From NCBI GenBank assembly GCA_018830285.1, contig JAHJSB010000063.1:1-64000 (forward strand): a stretch of DNA of 64,000 bases, given 5' to 3'. Of the stretch, positions 60,262 to 64,000 are shown piece after piece. A program made the translations under genes and the position numbers. Source of the stretch: Alphaproteobacteria bacterium. GTDB lineage: Bacteria > Pseudomonadota > Alphaproteobacteria > Caulobacterales > Hyphomonadaceae. Below the pieces are notes generated by a model that was given only the letters and a program-made list of their open reading frames with translations, had not been told where the DNA came from and ran no database searches. Every line of letters begins with the position of its first letter. Position 1 is the stretch's first letter.

Positions 60262-60898
60262 AACCGGTCACAGCCTCAAGGTCCGCGAGCAACTGGTCCT
60301 CGCCAAGCACCTTGATCGTTGTCATGCCCATCTGGCGCGCAGGCTTCAGGTTGATGCCGAGATCGTCGAGATAGACACATTCCTCCGGTGCCACATCCAG
60401 CGCCTCGCACATCAGCGCATAGATGCGCGGGTCCGGCTTGCGAATGCCCAGTTTCGAGCTTTCGATGACATGGTCGAACCTGACGAAGACCTTTTCCAGC
60501 TGGGCCGCCTTCTCGCTGTCATTCGTCATCGAAGCGCCTTTGCCGACCGGCGCATTGTTGGTGATACAGCCGACCTTGCCCTTCGCCTTGCAGGCATCCA
60601 GCGCGGCGACGACGCGTGGGCGCAGCGAGCCGGACAGGAGGGACAACACGTCGCGGCCCGGCACTTCATGCCCGAGAGCCTGCGATTCAGAGCGGAACAT
60701 GCCGTCAAATCCTGCGGCATCGACTTCGCTGCGCTCGAGCAGGGCCCACGCGTTTTCCAGCGGATTCACGGCATTGACCGAGCGAATGAAGTCCTTTGGC
60801 AGGCCCTTCTCTTGCTCATAGCGAGTGAATGCGTCAAAGGGAGAGGAGGTGAAAACACCCCCGAAATCCCATATTACTGCTTTGAATGTCTTTTCCAT
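60248..60898 (-). CDS. HAD-superfamily hydrolase
   Basis: A 216-residue HAD subfamily IA hydrolase. The nucleophile motif is VIWDFGGVFTSSPF, with Asp followed by F-G-G rather than D-x-D, a variant seen in epoxide-hydrolase-N-domain-like HADs. Motif II is GCITNNA, and motif III/IV includes the Lys in KPDPRIY and the acidic YLDDLG. The cap domain lies in the first third. It probably removes phosphate from a small metabolite. It is first of the operon with the lipoprotein and pterin dehydratase genes, and divergent from the SDR gene. Confidence 0.85.
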   Translation of the reverse strand: MEKTFKAVIWDFGGVFTSSPFDAFTRYEQEKGLPKDFIRSVNAVNPLENAWALLERSEVDAAGFDGMFRSESQALGHEVPGRDVLSLLSGSLRPRVVAALDACKAKGKVGCITNNAPVGKGASMTNDSEKAAQLEKVFVRFDHVIESSKLGIRKPDPRIYALMCEALDVAPEECVYLDDLGINLKPARQMGMTTIKVLGEDQLLADLEAVTGYALA

Positions 60899-61003
60899 GC
60901 GGCAGCTTTAGCCTTCCTCAAATCGAGTTTCAAACCTTGAACATTGCTTGGCCGTATCTAGGGTGCCCGTCAATCACATGGAAAACGCGGAGGATTTGCG
61001 ATC

Positions 61004-61921
61004 ATGGGCGTGCTTGACGGAAAAACAGTACTCATCACAGGCGGCGGAAACGGAATCGGGCGCGAGACAGCGCTGCTGGCGGCGCGCGAAGGCGCCAAGG
61101 TCGTGGTCAACGACCTCGGTGGCAGCCTGACAGGCGGTGACGAGGGCGATGCGGGCCCAGCCGAAAAGGTCGCGGCTGAAATCCGCGCCGCTGGTGGCGA
61201 GGCCGTTTCGAACTCCGAAAGTGTCACCGACATGCGCGCTGTCAAAGGCATGGTCGAACAGGCCAAGGACACGTTCGGCTCGCTCGACGCGATCATCAAT
61301 CCGGCGGGCATCCTGCGTGACGGCATGTTCCACAAGATGAGCGAAGAAGACTGGGACAGCGTTATCGACGTGCACCTGCGCGGCAGTTTCAACGTCACCC
61401 GGGCCGCCATTGAACTATTCCGCGAGAAGGAAAACGGCGCCTTCGTGCTGTTTACGTCCACTTCCGGCATTATCGGCAATATCGGCCAGGCCAATTATGC
61501 CGCCGCCAAGATGGGCATTGCAGGCCTCTCCCGCATTATCGCCATGGAAGGCGAGCGCAAGAATGTTCGCTCCAACGTCATCGCCCCGTTCGCCTGGACG
61601 CGCATGATCGCCTCGATCCCGGTCAAGGACGAAGCCGGTGCCGAGCGTGTGGAGCGGATCAAGAACTCCATGCGCGCCGATCAGGTCGCCCAGCTGGCCG
61701 TGGCGCTATGTGCCGACAAGGCCAAGCATGTCAGCGGACAGATTTTCATCGTGCGCGGCAATGAAGTGATCCTTTGCGACCAGCCCCGGCCGGTCAAATC
61801 GATCGCCCGCATGGAAGGCTGGACACCCGACAGCCTGATCGACAACGCCTTCCCCGCCATGCAGGGCAGCTTCACCGATCTGGGCGCCTCGGCCAGCGTG
61901 TTCCCGTACGACCCGGTCTAG
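61004..61921 (+). CDS. Short-chain dehydrogenase (HSD17B4/MFE-2-like SDR)
   Basis: A 305-residue NAD(P)-dependent oxidoreductase of the classical SDR family. The cofactor motif is TGGGNGIGRETALLAAREGA, catalytic Ser is in TSTSGIIG, and Tyr-Lys in YAAAKMGIAGL. The usual NNAG reads NPAG. NDLGGSLTGGDEGDAGPAEK and the C-terminal extension resemble the dehydrogenase half of 17-beta-hydroxysteroid/3-hydroxyacyl-CoA MFE-2, suggesting beta-oxidation of an acyl-CoA or steroid. No acyl-CoA dehydrogenase is adjacent; the nearest pair is 20 kb away. Confidence 0.9.
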   Translation: MGVLDGKTVLITGGGNGIGRETALLAAREGAKVVVNDLGGSLTGGDEGDAGPAEKVAAEIRAAGGEAVSNSESVTDMRAVKGMVEQAKDTFGSLDAIINPAGILRDGMFHKMSEEDWDSVIDVHLRGSFNVTRAAIELFREKENGAFVLFTSTSGIIGNIGQANYAAAKMGIAGLSRIIAMEGERKNVRSNVIAPFAWTRMIASIPVKDEAGAERVERIKNSMRADQVAQLAVALCADKAKHVSGQIFIVRGNEVILCDQPRPVKSIARMEGWTPDSLIDNAFPAMQGSFTDLGASASVFPYDPV

Positions 61922-61944
61922 GCTTCGCCCAGCTGCGGCCCGCT

Positions 61945-63015
61945 CTATTGCGGCGGGTCGTTGGCTGCGGGCTCTGGTTCCAGTCCCAGATCGTTTCGGG
62001 GACGCAGGTCGACAGGGCCTGTCGATTCTGGGTCGGGCTCCGGCTCTGACGGGGACGCAGGGGCCATCTCGTCCACGACAAACGGTTCAGGCGCCTCGAC
62101 AGCCTCCGGCGCTGGCTGGGCGAAGGATTCATCCGCCGCGTCCAGCACCAGGTTCAGTGGATCGTCGCTGGCAATCGGCATGTCGTTTCCGGCCACGTCA
62201 GGCAGCGCTTCCGGCTCGGGTGGCAGGTCCGGCATGGCTTCCGGCGGTGGTGGGGCAGGCTCGCCCTTCACAGGTGGCAGCGGCGCCGGGCGCTTGTCGC
62301 CAAACACGCAGGCATCGAGCCCCTGGTGGCGAACAACGCGCATCCGCGCCTGCAGCGACCCTGCCCGCTTGGTGACATAAGGCCCCGGCGGATCGACGCG
62401 CCACTTGTTCGGGCTGGGCAGTACAGCGGCCAGCAGCGCCGCCTCGCGCTCTGTCAGTTGCGACGCCGGTTTGCCGAACCGCGCCTGCGCCGCAGCTTCT
62501 GCCCCGAATATGCCGTCGCCCCATTCTGCGACATTGAGATAGACTTCCATCACGCGGCGCTTGCCCCAGACATGATCGATGAAGGTCGCCATCCACATGT
62601 CGCCGACCTTTCGGGGTGCGCCCCCGCCATTCCAGAAGAACACGTTCTTGGCTGTCTGCTGCGTGATCGTCGACGCGCCGCGCGCGCGCCTGCCGCGCTG
62701 GTATTCGTCAATCGCCTTCTCGATCGCTTCCGGGTCAACACCATGATGTTCGCAGAAGCGCGTGTCTTCGGCCGCGATCACCGCGCTGACGAGGTAAGGT
62801 GAAATATCCTCAATCGGAGTCATGGTGCGACGCAGGTGCTCGCCGCCGGCCGCGCGCTGGACCATGAGAATCGTGCCAGGCACCGGCAGGAAGATCAGCG
62901 CGGCGGCATAGATGTGGAGGCCGACGAACAGGCCTGCAAGGAACCGCATCAGGCGGACGAACCACACCCTTACCGGCCCCTTGCCGCTTACCTGCCGCCC
63001 TGCTCGATTGATCAT
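61945..63015 (-). CDS. mtgA: Monofunctional biosynthetic peptidoglycan transglycosylase with long C-terminal tail
   Basis: A 356-residue inner-membrane glycosyltransferase of family GT51 that polymerises lipid II glycan. TM helix [19 protein letters not shown] lies near residues 23-41. The catalytic Glu83 is in [18 protein letters not shown], and further motifs are [18 protein letters not shown] and [20 protein letters not shown]. The usual protein is about 230-250 residues. This one carries about 110 extra residues rich in Pro, Glu and Asp with no known domain. Its ATG overlaps the queG stop as ATGA, showing translational coupling. Confidence 0.93.
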   Translation of the reverse strand: MINRAGRQVSGKGPVRVWFVRLMRFLAGLFVGLHIYAAALIFLPVPGTILMVQRAAGGEHLRRTMTPIEDISPYLVSAVIAAEDTRFCEHHGVDPEAIEKAIDEYQRGRRARGASTITQQTAKNVFFWNGGGAPRKVGDMWMATFIDHVWGKRRVMEVYLNVAEWGDGIFGAEAAAQARFGKPASQLTEREAALLAAVLPSPNKWRVDPPGPYVTKRAGSLQARMRVVRHQGLDACVFGDKRPAPLPPVKGEPAPPPPEAMPDLPPEPEALPDVAGNDMPIASDDPLNLVLDAADESFAQPAPEAVEAPEPFVVDEMAPASPSEPEPDPESTGPVDLRPRNDLGLEPEPAANDPPQ

Positions 63016-64000
63016 GCCGTCTGGTCCCATTCCGCCACAACGCCCGGATCACTCTCGCGATCTCGCCGCGCCGCCATCTCTGCCTGAAATCTGTCAGGAT
63101 CAAGACGCGCCAGCGCCCAGATGGCCGCCCCTCGCACCTCCGGTGCTGCATCATCCAGCAGCGCCAGTACAGCCGGAGCAAGACCCGCATCGCCCGAATT
63201 GCCAATCGCGACACACACATTGCGAACGAACCGGTTCCGGCCACTTCGCTTGATCGGAGACCCCGAAAACACGTCCCGGAACGTGGCATCGTCCAGCGCG
63301 GCAAGCTCATCCAGCCCCGGCGCCTTCAGTTCTGCCCGCGCGTGCAGCGCCGCTTCCGACGCCGCTTCGGCAAACTTGTTCCACGGGCACACGGCAAGGC
63401 AATCGTCACAGCCATAGATCCGGTTGCCCATCGCCGCCCGGAACTCGCGCGGGATCGGCCCCGCATGCTCGATCGTGAGATAGGAAATACAGCGCCGCGC
63501 ATCGAGCTGGTAAGGCGCCGGAAAAGCCTGTGTCGGGCAGACATCGAGACACGCCCTGCACGAGCCGCAATGGTCGGCCTCAGCCCCATCCGGCACCAGC
63601 GTCGCATCCGTCAGCATCACGCCAAGGAAGAACCAGGAGCCCAACTCGCGGCTGACAAGGTTCGTGTGCTTGCCCTGCCACCCCATACCGGCCTTGGCGG
63701 CCAGCGGCTTTTCCATCAGCGGCGCGGTATCGACGAAGACTTTCACCTCCGCGCTGGTCTCCTCCACGAAGGCCCGCGCAAGCTGCTTCAGGCGCGACTT
63801 TAGCAGGTCATGATAGTCCTTCCCCCGCGCATAGACAGAGATGTTGCCAAGACTGCGTTCGGCCAGCATGTCCATCGGGTCGAGGCCCGGCCCATAGTTC
63901 AGTGCCACGACCACCGCTGATTTCGCCCCGGCCCACATGGACGTCGGCGCCTTGCGGCGTTCAAGCGTCGTCTCCATCCAGTCCATCTGGCCATGGCGGC
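63012..64000 (-). CDS. queG: Epoxyqueuosine reductase (N-terminus beyond window)
   Basis: QueG makes queuosine in tRNA from epoxyqueuosine using cobalamin and two [4Fe-4S] clusters. About 329 residues are visible, reading from the right edge ([14 protein letters not shown], as in the family). The cluster cysteines are in [16 protein letters not shown] and [13 protein letters not shown], both C-x2-C-x2-C-x3-C type. HEAT-like repeats end the protein, which is usual for some QueG. It overlaps mtgA by ATGA at 63012-63015, so the pair shares a transcript. The N-terminal part lies outside the window. Confidence 0.94.
   Translation of the reverse strand, partial: RHGQMDWMETTLERRKAPTSMWAGAKSAVVVALNYGPGLDPMDMLAERSLGNISVYARGKDYHDLLKSRLKQLARAFVEETSAEVKVFVDTAPLMEKPLAAKAGMGWQGKHTNLVSRELGSWFFLGVMLTDATLVPDGAEADHCGSCRACLDVCPTQAFPAPYQLDARRCISYLTIEHAGPIPREFRAAMGNRIYGCDDCLAVCPWNKFAEAASEAALHARAELKAPGLDELAALDDATFRDVFSGSPIKRSGRNRFVRNVCVAIGNSGDAGLAPAVLALLDDAAPEVRGAAIWALARLDPDRFQAEMAARRDRESDPGVVAEWDQTA

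Overview
The window reads as chromosomal DNA of an alphaproteobacterium, most likely a marine, stalked-type member of the Hyphomonadaceae/Caulobacterales side of the class. The grounds are high GC with strong third-position G/C bias, a GcrA cell-cycle regulator with a GANTC (CcrM-type) site upstream, a class I lysyl-tRNA synthetase, a UrcA-family protein, and mostly short intergenic gaps. I see no prophage, transposase, integrase, CRISPR array, rRNA or tRNA. The family-level placement is inference; no taxonomic marker gene is complete here.

Layout. 1-5.7 kb: the 3' end of uvrB, two tiny coupled genes, a palindromic-repeat doublet, a long structured non-coding stretch ending in a terminator (candidate ncRNA), a thioesterase, an NhaC-type antiporter (probable CTG start), a diguanylate cyclase and two small secreted proteins. 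5.7-12.7 kb: an ABC-2 permease without its ATPase, gcrA, an MscS channel, small envelope proteins (lipoproteins, a YXWGXW-like protein, an EF-hand protein with Asp/Arg repeats) and a PhoR-like histidine kinase. 12.9-21.2 kb: a complete tripartite RND efflux operon followed by an M13 metallopeptidase. 21.3-30.3 kb: PilZ, dodecin, periplasmic glutathione peroxidase, ABC-F ATPase, GST, a degraded reading frame among palindromic repeats, FkbM methyltransferase, thiolase, two poorly known proteins and an Lrp regulator. 30.4-39.8 kb: indolepyruvate ferredoxin oxidoreductase (divergent from lrp), a lipoprotein serpin, lysK, the iron-storage pair bfd-bfr, and an FMN-binding glutamate synthase-like protein.

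40-53.5 kb: a DUF2853 protein with a histone-H1-like tail flanked by two matching hairpins, two adjacent acyl-CoA dehydrogenases, a decayed family-2 glycosyltransferase carrying a 19-bp-arm palindrome, a photolyase/cryptochrome, a UrcA operon with an unusual leader, SixA phosphatase, 1-Cys peroxiredoxin, GST, an M19 dipeptidase, a DFR-like reductase and a branched-chain aminotransferase. 53.6-64 kb: a MarR - response regulator - EnvZ-like kinase operon, a GNAT-nitrilase fusion, a hybrid kinase, pterin dehydratase, HAD hydrolase, SDR, mtgA and the 3' part of queG.

How they fit together. The main themes are envelope maintenance and efflux (RND pump, MscS, MtgA, M13 peptidase, lipoproteins), peroxide, photodamage and iron control (GPx, Prx, photolyase, UvrB, Bfd/Bfr), and acyl-CoA/amino-acid catabolism (thiolase, acyl-CoA dehydrogenases, IOR with its Lrp regulator, IlvE). 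The items most worth follow-up are the structured RNA at about 1.18-1.72 kb, the covarying hairpins around the DUF2853 gene, the lipoprotein serpin, the operator-like palindromes at lrp/ior and bfd/bfr, and the TTTTCGATAA motif shared by the RND and UrcA promoters.
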